A DNA stretch of 62,255 nt from Chloroflexota bacterium (GTDB lineage Bacteria; Chloroflexota; Dehalococcoidia; Lucifugimonadales; UBA3495), in the NCBI GenBank assembly GCA_022573285.1, contig JACZUF010000015.1, forward strand, positions 1 to 62,255, read 5' to 3'. Of this stretch, positions 1-7,363 are shown piece after piece. A program made the translations under genes and the position numbers. Each line of letters begins with the position of its first letter. Position 1 is the stretch's first letter. The notes below the pieces were generated by a model. It did not search any database and had not been told where the DNA came from. It saw only the letters and a program-made list of their open reading frames with translations.

Positions 1-32
1 GGTCGGCGGTTCAATCCCGCCTCTGGGCTCCA
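1..32 (+). tRNA. 3' end of a tRNA cut by the window edge
   Basis: The first 32 bases fold as the end of a tRNA. A five-pair T stem (5-9 with 17-21) encloses the loop TTCAATC. It is followed by the seven-base acceptor strand TCTGGGC, discriminator T and an encoded CCA. The anticodon lies outside the window, so the amino acid cannot be read. A tRNA (often Thr, Tyr or Trp) just before tuf is a common bacterial arrangement, and Thr is plausible here. It is probably co-transcribed with tuf, which starts 59 bases later. Confidence 0.85.
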
Positions 33-91
33 GCAAGAATCGGCCCGATTAAGAGGGCCCGAGTAAGAGTAGTAGGGAGGACGCCTAAAAG

Positions 92-1276
92 ATGGCTAAA
101 CAGCGATTCGACCGGTCGAAGGAACACGTAAATGTAGGGACCATTGGCCACGTGGACCACGGGAAAACTACGTTGACCTCAGCCATCACCAAGGTATTGT
201 CGCAAAAAGGCCTGGCCACTTTCAAGGACATGGACAGTATCGACAACGCCCCTGAAGAGAAGGCCCGTGGTGTAACCATCGCCATTGCCCACGTGGAATA
301 TGAGTCGGAAACCAGGCATTATGCCCACGTGGACTGCCCTGGTCACGCCGACTACATAAAAAATATGATTACCGGCGCGGCCCAGATGGACGGCGCAATC
401 CTGGTGGTAAGCGCCCCCGACGGCCCCATGCCCCAGACCCGTGAGCACATCCTCCTGGCCCGCCAGGTTGAGGTGCCCCGCATCGTCGTGGCACTGAACA
501 AAGTCGATATGATGGACGACGAAGAGCTTCTGGAGTTGGTGGAACTCGAGGTCCGAGACCTCCTGAACCGCTACGACTTCCCCGGAGACGACACGCCAAT
601 CGTCCGCGTCAGCGGCTTGAAAGCCCTGGAGGGCGACCCCGAAGCCGAGGCGCAAATACTCGAACTGGTCAAGACCTTGGACGAGTACATTCCCATTCCC
701 GAGCGGATAATCGACCGGCCATTCCTGATGCCCATCGAAGACGTGTTCGGAATCAAGGGCCGCGGCACCGTCGTTACCGGCCGGGTCGAGCGCGGCACTC
801 TAAAGGTGGGCGCTCCCGTTGAGGTCATTCGCTGGGGCGATGTCCGGGAGACCGTGGCCACCGGCCTAGAGATGTTTCACAAGACGCTGGACACGACTCA
901 GGCGGGAGACGCCGTGGGCATCTTGCTCCGCGGTGTGGACCGGGAAGAGGTGGAGCGCGGCCAGGTGCTGGTTGCTCCGGGAACCATGAGCCCTTACACC
1001 AAGGCGGAAGCCGAGGTATACATCCTGAGCCGCGACGAGGGCGGACGGCATACTCCGTTCTTCTCCGGCTACAAACCCCAGTTCTACATCCGTACCAGCG
1101 ACATCACAGGCGAGTGCACCCTGCCCGAGGGTGTTGAGATGGTCATGCCTGGGGACAACGTTAAGATGGAGATCGAATTGATGAGTCCGGTGCCCCTCGA
1201 AGAGCAGATGCGCTTCGCCATCCGCGAAGGTGGACGGACCGTGGGCTCGGGCGTAATCACTAAGGTGGTGTCATAA
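92..1276 (+). CDS. tuf: Elongation factor Tu
   Basis: This GTPase delivers aminoacyl-tRNA to the ribosomal A site. Its 394 residues are full length. The P loop GHVDHGKT is at residues 19-26, the switch I region RGVTI near 59-63, DCPGHADY at 81-88 and NKVD at 136-139. The two beta-barrel domains follow, ending [13 protein letters not shown] is preceded by GGGAGG. The gene opens a tuf-rpmG-secE-nusG-rplKAJL operon, with rpmG starting three bases after its stop. Nothing is odd in the sequence; identity is certain. Confidence 0.99.
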   Translation: MAKQRFDRSKEHVNVGTIGHVDHGKTTLTSAITKVLSQKGLATFKDMDSIDNAPEEKARGVTIAIAHVEYESETRHYAHVDCPGHADYIKNMITGAAQMDGAILVVSAPDGPMPQTREHILLARQVEVPRIVVALNKVDMMDDEELLELVELEVRDLLNRYDFPGDDTPIVRVSGLKALEGDPEAEAQILELVKTLDEYIPIPERIIDRPFLMPIEDVFGIKGRGTVVTGRVERGTLKVGAPVEVIRWGDVRETVATGLEMFHKTLDTTQAGDAVGILLRGVDREEVERGQVLVAPGTMSPYTKAEAEVYILSRDEGGRHTPFFSGYKPQFYIRTSDITGECTLPEGVEMVMPGDNVKMEIELMSPVPLEEQMRFAIREGGRTVGSGVITKVVS

Positions 1277-1279
1277 GTC

Positions 1280-1450
1280 ATGGCCAGAAAAACGGCCGAC
1301 GTCCGGCAAATCATCACCCTGCAATGCGGCGACTGCCGGGAACGCAATTACACCACCATGAAGAACCGGCGCAACGACCCCAACCGGATTGAGTTGCGGA
1401 AGTATTGCTCGAGGTGCCGTTCCCACAAGACCCACCGCGAAGTGAGGTAA
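1280..1450 (+). CDS. rpmG: 50S ribosomal protein L33
   Basis: A 56-residue ORF translates as a classic L33, beginning [19 protein letters not shown] and ending HREVR. It has two CxxC pairs (CGDC near residues 16-19 and CSRC near 42-45), so this is the zinc-binding C+ form. It also has the family's Asn-Tyr-Thr-Thr-x-Lys-Asn-Arg-Arg segment. It starts three bases after tuf and ends six bases before secE. The order tuf-rpmG-secE-nusG is conserved in many bacteria. Its short length makes it easy to miss in automated calls. Confidence 0.97.
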   Translation: MARKTADVRQIITLQCGDCRERNYTTMKNRRNDPNRIELRKYCSRCRSHKTHREVR

Positions 1451-1456
1451 CCCACG

Positions 1457-1693
1457 ATGGCCAGGGCATCAACGCGCAGTCAGCGCATCGTTTCCCCCGC
1501 CGGCGGCGGGCGTGTCAGCCCCGTAGTCTTCCTTCAGGAGACCTACTCGGAATTGCGCAAATCGGTCTGGCCCAGCCGCGAAGAGACATCGCGGTTGACG
1601 GTAGTGGTCATAATATTGGCCATCGCAGCCGGATTCTTCCTCGGCGGACTCGACCGGATATTCTCCGAGATATTCACCCGGTTCGTCTTCTAG
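1457..1693 (+). CDS. secE: Protein translocase subunit SecE
   Basis: This is the small essential subunit of the SecYEG protein-conducting channel. The 78-residue product has a polar N-terminus, then the conserved amphipathic segment ETYSELRKSVWPSREE (about 28-43). One transmembrane helix follows at about 46-65, with a short C-terminal tail. The length and single membrane span match the short bacterial SecE type. Position between rpmG and nusG supports the call. ATG start is six bases after the rpmG stop. Confidence 0.96.
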   Translation: MARASTRSQRIVSPAGGGRVSPVVFLQETYSELRKSVWPSREETSRLTVVVIILAIAAGFFLGGLDRIFSEIFTRFVF

Positions 1694-1746
1694 GAATCTT
1701 ACATGGCCCGCCCGGCCTCAGTAGATTGCCGCATAGCAAGAAAATG

Positions 1747-1772
1747 GCGAGCGTCTTGGCGCCGCCGCTCGC
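1747..1772 (+). other. Hairpin in the secE-nusG spacer
   Basis: The 107-base secE-nusG spacer contains a seven-pair stem, GCGAGCG (1747-1753) with CGCTCGC (1766-1772), around a 12-base loop. There is no following U run, so it is not an intrinsic terminator. It may be a processing or pause site, or be of no consequence. Function is unknown. Confidence 0.3.
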
Positions 1773-1800
1773 TGCTTGACCCAGCATCGGACATTGCATC

Positions 1801-2379
1801 ATGACTTCAAAAAAAACATCAGAAGCAGAAGAAACCCAGGGCCCGCGTTGGTATATCGTCCACACCTACTCCGGACAGGAAGACCTGGTGGAGAAGAACC
1901 TCCGCCTGCGCATCCAGAGCCTGGACATGCAGGACCGCATCAACGAGGTATTGGTCCCCACTGAAGAAGAGGTGGTCTTCAAGGACGGCCAGAGGCGCTC
2001 GGAACGCAAGAAGCTGTTCCCCGGCTATATCTTGGTCCAGATGACCATGGACGACGAAAGCTGGTACGCCGTCCGGAACACCCCCGGCGTCACCGGGTTC
2101 GTGTCCACGGAAGACGAGCACGACAAGCGGCCCAAGCCGGTGCCCCTGGAAGACAAGCAGATAGAGGACATCCTCAAGCAGGTGGACTCGGACCCCACCC
2201 GCGTGAATATCGGCCTGGAGCGCGGCGAGACCGTGCGCATCACCGAAGGCCCCTTCGTGGACTTCATCGGCTCCATCAACGACGTGGACGAAGGCAAGGG
2301 CAAGGTCAGGGTTATGGTATCCTTCTTCGGGCGCGAAACGCCCGTGGAACTGGACTTCCTCCAAGTGGAGCGGATCTAG
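1801..2379 (+). CDS. nusG: Transcription termination/antitermination protein NusG
   Basis: This RNA polymerase-associated factor couples transcription to Rho and to ribosomes. Its 192 residues comprise a short charged N-terminus, an NGN domain starting at about residue 16 ([12 protein letters not shown]), and a C-terminal KOW domain (about 135-192) with [14 protein letters not shown]. The segment [10 protein letters not shown] (about 66-75) is the NGN signature. ATG at 1801 is chosen because the frame is open and the NGN domain begins soon after. Operon position between secE and rplK is canonical. Confidence 0.97.
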   Translation: MTSKKTSEAEETQGPRWYIVHTYSGQEDLVEKNLRLRIQSLDMQDRINEVLVPTEEEVVFKDGQRRSERKKLFPGYILVQMTMDDESWYAVRNTPGVTGFVSTEDEHDKRPKPVPLEDKQIEDILKQVDSDPTRVNIGLERGETVRITEGPFVDFIGSINDVDEGKGKVRVMVSFFGRETPVELDFLQVERI

Positions 2380-2446
2380 GTCTACCCAAGCCACCAGCTA
2401 AGTCCCAGGCCGAAACCAATCAAGAGAGCATCTGAAGGAGCCCCCG

Positions 2447-2872
2447 TTGGCGAAGAAAGTTAGGGCTATCATCAAACTGCAATTAGAAGCCGGAAAGGCG
2501 ACCCCAGCCCCTCCGGTGGGTCCCGCGCTGGGCCAACACGGCGTGAACATCATGGGCTTCGTCAAGGAATACAACTCCAAGACAGCCAACCAGGCCGGGT
2601 CCATCGTACCGGTGCACCTAACCGTTTACGAGGACCGTTCCTTCACTTTCGTGACCCGCACGCCCCCGGCGTCGGACCTGTTGCGCAAGGCCGCGGGAGT
2701 GGAGAAGGGGGCTTCCGAGTCCCGCGATGGCAGCGTCGGCAGCGTCAGCCGGCGGCAACTCAGGGAGATCGCCGAATCGAAGATGGCCGACCTGAATGCC
2801 GGCACCATCGACGAAGCGATGGCCATCATCGCTGGGACCGCCCGCAGCATGGGCATCGACGTAGGAGAATAG
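2447..2872 (+). CDS. rplK: 50S ribosomal protein L11
   Basis: L11 forms the GTPase-associated centre on 23S rRNA and contacts elongation factors. The 141-residue product has the N-terminal segment [19 protein letters not shown] (about 20-38), typical of L11, and a C-terminal RNA-binding domain ending [10 protein letters not shown]. The start is TTG, six bases after AAGGAG (2435-2440). The gene is followed after five bases by rplA; the L11-L1 pairing is universal. Confidence 0.98.
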   Translation: MAKKVRAIIKLQLEAGKATPAPPVGPALGQHGVNIMGFVKEYNSKTANQAGSIVPVHLTVYEDRSFTFVTRTPPASDLLRKAAGVEKGASESRDGSVGSVSRRQLREIAESKMADLNAGTIDEAMAIIAGTARSMGIDVGE

Positions 2873-2877
2873 CAACC

Positions 2878-3594
2878 ATGGTCAAACACAGCCGGCGATA
2901 CAGTTCCGTGGCGGAGAAGGTGGACCCGGAAAAGAGCTACGGACCCAAAGAGGCCATGGAACTCCTGAAGGAGGTATCCACCGCCAAGTTCGACGAGACC
3001 GTTGAGCTGCACATCAGGACCAACGTGGACCCCCGGCACGCCGACCAGATGATCCGCGGCGTTTGCAGCCTGCCCCACGGTCTGGGCAAGACCATCCGCG
3101 TGGTGGTCTTTGCCGGAGCCGAAGGAGCGGAAGAGGCCCGTGCCGCCGGAGCGGACTTCGTCGGCGAAGATGACCTGATCGAGAAGATTGAAGGGGGCTG
3201 GACCGATTTCGAAGTCGGCCTGGCCACCCCCCAGGTGATGCCCAAGATCGGCAAATTGGGCCGGATCCTGGGACGCAAGGGCCTCATGCCCAATCCCCGC
3301 TCCGGCACCATGGTCCAACCACAGGACCTGCCCCGGGCGATTCAAGAAGCCAAGGGCGGACGGACCGAGTACCGGACCGACCGCGCCGCCATCATCCATT
3401 CGTCGGTGGGCAAGGTGAGTTTCGATGCCGACATGCTGGTGGACAACCTGGCCGCCTTGGCCAGTGCTATAATCAGAGACCGGCCCGATGGCATCAAAGG
3501 ATCTTTCTTCCGGTCGGCCTACGTAACTTCGACCATGGGCCCCAGTGTCTCGCTGGACCTGCCGGCCCTGCAGGCCTTGGAAGCGCCGGAATAA
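2878..3594 (+). CDS. rplA: 50S ribosomal protein L1
   Basis: L1 forms the mobile L1 stalk of the large subunit, and in many bacteria it represses its own operon. The 238 residues are the usual length. The central signature IGKLGRILGRKGLMPNPRSG (about 121-140) is intact. The C-terminal half completes the split domain 1, with KGSFFRSAYVTSTMGPS near the end. It is probably co-transcribed with rplK. After it comes a 210-base spacer with the rplJ attenuator. Confidence 0.98.
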   Translation: MVKHSRRYSSVAEKVDPEKSYGPKEAMELLKEVSTAKFDETVELHIRTNVDPRHADQMIRGVCSLPHGLGKTIRVVVFAGAEGAEEARAAGADFVGEDDLIEKIEGGWTDFEVGLATPQVMPKIGKLGRILGRKGLMPNPRSGTMVQPQDLPRAIQEAKGGRTEYRTDRAAIIHSSVGKVSFDADMLVDNLAALASAIIRDRPDGIKGSFFRSAYVTSTMGPSVSLDLPALQALEAPE

Positions 3595-3642
3595 CCCGGC
3601 ATCACGGGTTTAAAAGCCAACTTTACAATCTAATAAGCAACA

Positions 3643-3760
3643 CGCCAGAGACCGTGGGTCCCATTATGGGCTAAAGGCGCAAGCCGCCCGCCTAGGCGCG
3701 ACGGACAGTAATCCGGAGTAATCGACTCCCTGCGCCGCGTCTCTGGTGCAGGGATTTTTT
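3643..3760 (+). promoter_or_regulatory. rplJ (L10-type) leader with competing RNA structures
   Basis: Two mutually exclusive structures can be drawn in the rplA-rplJ spacer. Bases 3643-3652 (CGCCAGAGAC) pair with 3739-3748 (GTCTCTGGTG) in a ten-pair stem enclosing the leader. Bases 3728-3736 pair with 3745-3753 to make a terminator. The two share bases 3745-3748, so only one can form. Between the arms lies a small GGC-GCAA-GCC hairpin (3677-3686). Known L10 leaders bind the L10(L12)4 complex and regulate rplJL, in Bacillus by attenuation. That this leader works the same way is inferred from position and architecture. Confidence 0.75.
3728..3760 (+). terminator. Intrinsic terminator (attenuator) before rplJ
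   Basis: CCCTGCGCC (3728-3736) and GGTGCAGGG (3745-3753) form a nine-pair stem with one G-U pair and an eight-base loop. A single A and six Ts (3755-3760) follow. It lies 44 bases before the rplJ start and inside the operon, so it must be conditional. Its 3' arm overlaps the long leader stem that would prevent it. Confidence 0.8.
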
Positions 3761-3804
3761 AATGCCCGAAACCTTTTTAATGCGTATCGTTTTGGAGGAA
3801 TAAT

Positions 3805-4572
3805 TTGCCCACCCAGGAAAAGATAGACCAGGTCCAGAACATCAAGGCCCGGCTGGAACGCAGCACCATCGCGATGACCACCAGCTATTCGGGGATTTCC
3901 GTGAACGAGATGACCGAGTTGCGCCGTGCCATGCGCGGCGGCGGTGTGGATTTCACCATCATCAAGAACACCCTGCTCTATCTGGCCGCCGATGAAGCCC
4001 ACAAACCCCAGCTAAAAGAGATTGTCCAAGGCCCGACGGCCATTGCCCTGGGATATGACGACCCCGTGGATGCCGCCAGGGTGGTGGCCGATTACATCCG
4101 GACCAGCCGGTCTGCTCTGGTCATCCAGGGCGCCGTGATGGGCGACGGGGCCCCAATGTCCCCCGACGAAGTAACCAGACTGGCCTCGTTGCCGCCCAAA
4201 GCCCAACTTCTGGCCATGCTGCTGGGCCAGATGCAGGCGCCCATAGCGCGGCTGCTAAGCGTCCTGAACGGCCCGCTGCAGGGCCTGGACAACGTGTTGC
4301 AGGCCCGGGTGCGCCAGATGGAAGCGGAGGAACCGGCCTCGAAACCGGACCCGGAGCCCGCGCCCGAACCTGAAGCCGCCGCTGAACCCGAAGCGACTGT
4401 GGAGGCGGAAGAGTCTCCGGCCGATGCGGAGCCCGCAGCGGAAGCCGAAGAGGCGGCCGAGCCCGAGGCAGGACCGGAGCCCTCCGCCGAAGATGCGCCC
4501 GCGGAGGAGCCGGAGGCCGAGGCAGAACCGGAACCTGAAGCCGAAGCCGCTGGGGATGCCGAGTCGGAATAA
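3805..4572 (+). CDS. rplJ: 50S ribosomal protein L10 with long acidic tail
   Basis: L10 anchors L7/L12 dimers at the ribosomal stalk base. Residues 1 to about 172 are an ordinary L10: an N-terminal rRNA-binding domain with TSYSGISVNEMTELR (26-40) and FTIIKNTLL, then a C-terminal helix that carries the L12 sites. Residues 173-255 are an added tail made almost only of Glu, Ala, Pro and Asp (recurrent EPEA and AEPE units). Typical L10 stops near 165-175 residues. The start is TTG with GGAGGA 5-6 bases upstream. The gene is under the attenuator at 3728-3760. Confidence 0.97.
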   Translation: MPTQEKIDQVQNIKARLERSTIAMTTSYSGISVNEMTELRRAMRGGGVDFTIIKNTLLYLAADEAHKPQLKEIVQGPTAIALGYDDPVDAARVVADYIRTSRSALVIQGAVMGDGAPMSPDEVTRLASLPPKAQLLAMLLGQMQAPIARLLSVLNGPLQGLDNVLQARVRQMEAEEPASKPDPEPAPEPEAAAEPEATVEAEESPADAEPAAEAEEAAEPEAGPEPSAEDAPAEEPEAEAEPEPEAEAAGDAESE

Positions 4573-4641
4573 CCCAACCCATAAGTAAACCTTAAATATC
4601 CAATAGACCTAATCATTGCTAGTAGGAAGAGAGGAGACATT

Positions 4642-5034
4642 TTGACCAAGGACGAGATCTTAGACGCGATCAAACAGATGAACGTAATTGAGCTGGCCGA
4701 CATGGTGAAGGCCCTGGAAGACGAGTTCGGCATCAGCGCCGCGGCCCCGGTGGCCGTTGCCGCCGGACCCGCTGCCGGCGGAGGCTCGGCCGACGGGGCC
4801 GGAGCGGCAGCAGCCGAGGAACAGTCGGAATTTGAAGTCAACCTCAAGGACATCGGCCCCAACAAGATTAACGTCATTAAGGCCGTTCGTGAGGTCACTT
4901 CCCTCGGCCTGCGCGAGGCGAAAGAGTTGGTCGAATCCGCCCCCGCCGCCATCAAGGAGGGCATCGCAAAAGAAGAAGCCGACTCGATCAAGAGCAAGCT
5001 GGAAGAGGCCGGGGCCGCCGTCGAGATCAAGTAG
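4642..5034 (+). CDS. rplL: 50S ribosomal protein L7/L12
   Basis: This is the stalk protein that recruits translation factors. The 130 residues show an N-terminal dimerisation domain (1-30), a long Ala/Gly-rich hinge (about 33-62), and the conserved C-terminal domain with [20 protein letters not shown] and ELVESAP. The start is TTG after GAGGAG (4631-4636). The hinge is rich in Ala and Gly, as is usual. Downstream is a zinc-ribbon gene rather than rpoB. Confidence 0.98.
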   Translation: MTKDEILDAIKQMNVIELADMVKALEDEFGISAAAPVAVAAGPAAGGGSADGAGAAAAEEQSEFEVNLKDIGPNKINVIKAVREVTSLGLREAKELVESAPAAIKEGIAKEEADSIKSKLEEAGAAVEIK

Positions 5035-5064
5035 CCACCGCCCCAGACTTGCCAGGAGGGCCAA

Positions 5065-5298
5065 TTGGGCCGCAAAGACCGGGAGCGCTTCCAGCGTTTG
5101 CGGGACGGTAATCCGGATTACGTTGGATTTCGGGGAACCGATACCGCGATAGTCCGGGCCCCCTCTCCCGCCACGGAGACCGTGGTCTGTTCGGTGTGCA
5201 ACCGCAAGCGCAACGTGGCCAGCGACAGCCTCCCAGAGGATGTCAGCGCCTTCGTGTGTCTGCGCTGCCAGGATGAAATTGACGGCGACGCCGGTTGA
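5065..5298 (+). CDS. Small zinc-ribbon-like protein of unknown function
   Basis: The 77-residue product has two CxxC pairs, C42/C45 and C65/C68, spaced like a four-cysteine zinc ribbon. The N-terminus is basic (MGRKDRERFQRLR) and the C-terminus acidic. It starts at TTG after AGGAGGG (5052-5058), 30 bases after the rplL stop, and sits before the operon's terminator. It is therefore co-expressed with the ribosomal genes. I do not recognise a named family. A ribosome- or polymerase-associated role is suggested only by context. Confidence 0.75.
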   Translation: MGRKDRERFQRLRDGNPDYVGFRGTDTAIVRAPSPATETVVCSVCNRKRNVASDSLPEDVSAFVCLRCQDEIDGDAG

Positions 5299-5340
5299 CC
5301 CTCTCCAATCTCCAAAGAGCCAGGCTTGGCTAGACCAGCA

Positions 5341-5375
5341 AATAGGCCTCTCCCATGGGAGAGGCCTATTCTTTT
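5341..5375 (+). terminator. Terminator at the end of the tuf-rplL operon
   Basis: Bases 5341-5370 form a perfect 30-base palindrome (arm AATAGGCCTCTCCCA), followed by CTTTT. Because it is a perfect palindrome lying 21 bases from the end of the convergent S41 gene, it may act in both directions. The U run is present only on the plus strand. Confidence 0.8.
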
Positions 5376-5396
5376 CAACCAGACTTTAGATCAGAT

Positions 5397-6785
5397 CTAA
5401 CGGAAGGGCGGCAACTGGCCGTCGAGAAACTCGTAGGCCCGGTTGAACTGGCTCTCGCCACCGTAGCCGTCACTTTCAAGCTGAGACACGACCTCGAAAT
5501 CAGGCTTCAAACCCGATCTGTCCAGGAGCTTGCCCGAAGGTGCGTACCAACGCGAAACCGGCAGGTACATGGCAGATCCGTCGCTTAGCTCAACAAACTC
5601 GTAGGAGGAGGCGTCTCCGAAGGTCGTTGTCCCGAACAAGGTCGCCCGCCCGGAGTCCTGCAACGCCGCGGCCATGATTTCCGCTTCGCGCACCGTCTGC
5701 TCATTGACCAGCACTGCAATCAGCAGGTCGTCCAGGTCCAGACGGTCTTCATTTGGGTCAATGGTCTCTTCGATGCGCTTCCCGTCCCGGCCCTCAAGAT
5801 ATCCAAACACGCTGCCGTCGGGCAAGAATTGCCCAGTAGCCTCCTTGGCCGCTGCGGCAGACCCACCCGGGTTGGACCGTATGTCGACGATCAGGGCCAG
5901 CACGTCGAACCGGTTCAGCGATTCCAGGGCGCTGAAGACCTGCTGGCCGGTATTGTCACGGAACCGGGCGATGCGCAGGTACCCAATGCCGCCCGGAATG
6001 AGCTGGCTGGCCACCGATTGCAGCTCGATATCGCCGCGAAACACTTCGAGTCTGATGGGTTCAGGCTCCCCCGCCCGCAATAGGTCCAAGGCAATCTTGG
6101 TTCCCTTGGGTCCCGCTACTTGGTCAACAACTTCCTGCATCCCCTGCCCCACCACCGATACGCCGCCCACGGCCACCAAGATGTCGCCCGGTAGGACTCC
6201 CGCGTTCTCGGCGGGCGAACCGGAGAACGGGAACAGCACGATTTGATCGTCCTGGGAGACCACCCTGGCCCCGATGCCCAGGTAACTGCCTTCGATGCCG
6301 CCTTCCAGGCTCTCCTTGGCCAGGGGATACTGGCTGGCGGTCAGGAATACCGCCGACGTATCACCCAGGCCTTCCAACATCCCCGCGATGGCTTCTTCGG
6401 CGACCGTGGATGGATCAAAGTCGGGGTTCGACGCCTGATGCATGGCCACCGCCCGCCACAGATCGACCAATTCGCCGGGGACGTTTGACGGCGCCTGGCC
6501 GCGCATCCGGCCAATCTCAGTCAGAAACGGGTAGGGAACAACGTCTATCAGTTCCAAGGTCCTGCGCATCGCACCGGACACCACGGAACCGGCGTCCAGG
6601 GAGTCAGCACCGGCGTAGCTTTTACTAATCTGTTCCCAGGCTTCCCAGACCAGCGCCAGGCTGTCGGAGGGTTCTTCGGCATTTGACTCCTCTGGGGCCG
6701 ATGAACAGGCAAGCAGGGCGAGGACCGCCACAAGGGCGGCGATGATGGCTATGTAACGAGGGAAGGAAGGTAGTCTTTGAACCAT
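5397..6785 (-). CDS. S41-family (CtpA-like) lipoprotein, catalytic residues replaced
   Basis: This 462-residue product has a lipoprotein signal peptide with lipobox LLAC (Cys27). It continues with a CtpA/Prc-like N-terminal helical region, a PDZ domain (about 165-255) and an S41 core (about 262-435). The core contains GGIGYLRIARF, DIRSNPGG and ALQDSGRATLFGTTTFG. In active S41 enzymes the segment before ALQD is SASASE with catalytic Ser, and a Lys follows TFG. Here the aligned positions are Arg366 and Asp391. The fold is clear but hydrolysis by the usual Ser/Lys pair looks impossible. A scaffold or adaptor role at the cell surface is an inference. Convergent with the ribosomal operon. Confidence 0.88.
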   Translation of the reverse strand: MVQRLPSFPRYIAIIAALVAVLALLACSSAPEESNAEEPSDSLALVWEAWEQISKSYAGADSLDAGSVVSGAMRRTLELIDVVPYPFLTEIGRMRGQAPSNVPGELVDLWRAVAMHQASNPDFDPSTVAEEAIAGMLEGLGDTSAVFLTASQYPLAKESLEGGIEGSYLGIGARVVSQDDQIVLFPFSGSPAENAGVLPGDILVAVGGVSVVGQGMQEVVDQVAGPKGTKIALDLLRAGEPEPIRLEVFRGDIELQSVASQLIPGGIGYLRIARFRDNTGQQVFSALESLNRFDVLALIVDIRSNPGGSAAAAKEATGQFLPDGSVFGYLEGRDGKRIEETIDPNEDRLDLDDLLIAVLVNEQTVREAEIMAAALQDSGRATLFGTTTFGDASSYEFVELSDGSAMYLPVSRWYAPSGKLLDRSGLKPDFEVVSQLESDGYGGESQFNRAYEFLDGQLPPFR

Positions 6786-6872
6786 ATCTCGACGGATTAA
6801 GGGACTGTTGGTGCGGCGGGCTCATTGTATCAGATGCGATTGTTCCGCCTAGATGGTCCGGCCGCCCCGGCA

Positions 6873-6901
6873 TTGCCAGCGACCTTTTCGCCTAGTAGAC
6901 T
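6873..6901 (+). promoter_or_regulatory. Sigma-70-type promoter before the EthD-like gene
   Basis: TTGCCA (6873-6878), a 17-base spacer and TAGACT (6896-6901) give a good housekeeping promoter about 80 bases before the ATG at 6981. The spacing matches other promoters in this window. Confidence 0.6.
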
Positions 6902-6980
6902 GAACCCAAATCATCCTGGCGGCGGCGCCTTTACCAAACTGCTGCGTCGCCAATGCCCCAGTGAATAAGGAGTCGGCATC

Positions 6981-7295
6981 ATGATTAAAGTCACGGTCTT
7001 ATACCCCAACGAGGAAGGCAAAAAATTCGACCACGGCTACTTTTCCACCACCCACTTGGCCTTGGTCCAGAAACTGTTGGCCCCAATGGGCCTAGTCAAA
7101 GGCGAGATGGAGAAGGGCCTATCGGGCGCCGACCCCAACACTCCCGCTCCGTTCGTGGGGATCGCGCACCTCTCCTTCAACACCACCGAAGAGGTCCACG
7201 AGGCGTTTAAGGCCCATGGCGGCGCGATCATGGGCGACATCGCCAACTACACCGACATCAAACCCCAGTTCCAGATTAGCGAGACCATATCGTAG
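6981..7295 (+). CDS. EthD-family small protein
   Basis: This 104-residue single-domain protein opens with IKVTVLYPNEEGKKFDHGYFSTTHLALVQ. That is the hallmark of EthD-like ferredoxin-fold dimers (pattern YPxxxxxxFDxxYYxxxHxPL). Such proteins are found beside oxidative catabolism genes and often lack a proven reaction. AAGGAG lies just before the ATG. A terminator follows at 7321-7348, so it may be monocistronic. The specific substrate cannot be read from the sequence. Confidence 0.85.
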   Translation: MIKVTVLYPNEEGKKFDHGYFSTTHLALVQKLLAPMGLVKGEMEKGLSGADPNTPAPFVGIAHLSFNTTEEVHEAFKAHGGAIMGDIANYTDIKPQFQISETIS

Positions 7296-7320
7296 GCGCG
7301 TTCGGTCACGGGTAATTGGG

Positions 7321-7348
7321 GGCGGCTCATTATTTGGGCCGCCTTTTT
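7321..7348 (+). terminator. Intrinsic terminator after the EthD-like gene
   Basis: GGCGGCTC (7321-7328) pairs with GGGCCGCC (7336-7343) in an eight-pair stem with one G-U pair, followed by TTTTT. It lies 25 bases after the EthD-like stop and just before the DUF885 gene. Confidence 0.75.
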
Positions 7349-7363
7349 GATTTGAGGAGCGCT

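Noticed and set aside
2626..3399. A 257-residue minus-strand frame opposite rplK and rplA
   Set aside because: It is antisense to strongly conserved ribosomal genes; GC-rich codon structure leaves the opposite frame open.
4092..5075. A 327-residue Ser/Ala-rich minus-strand frame opposite rplJ-rplL
   Set aside because: It mirrors the acidic tail and Ala-rich hinge; it spans the intergenic ribosome site and has no domain.
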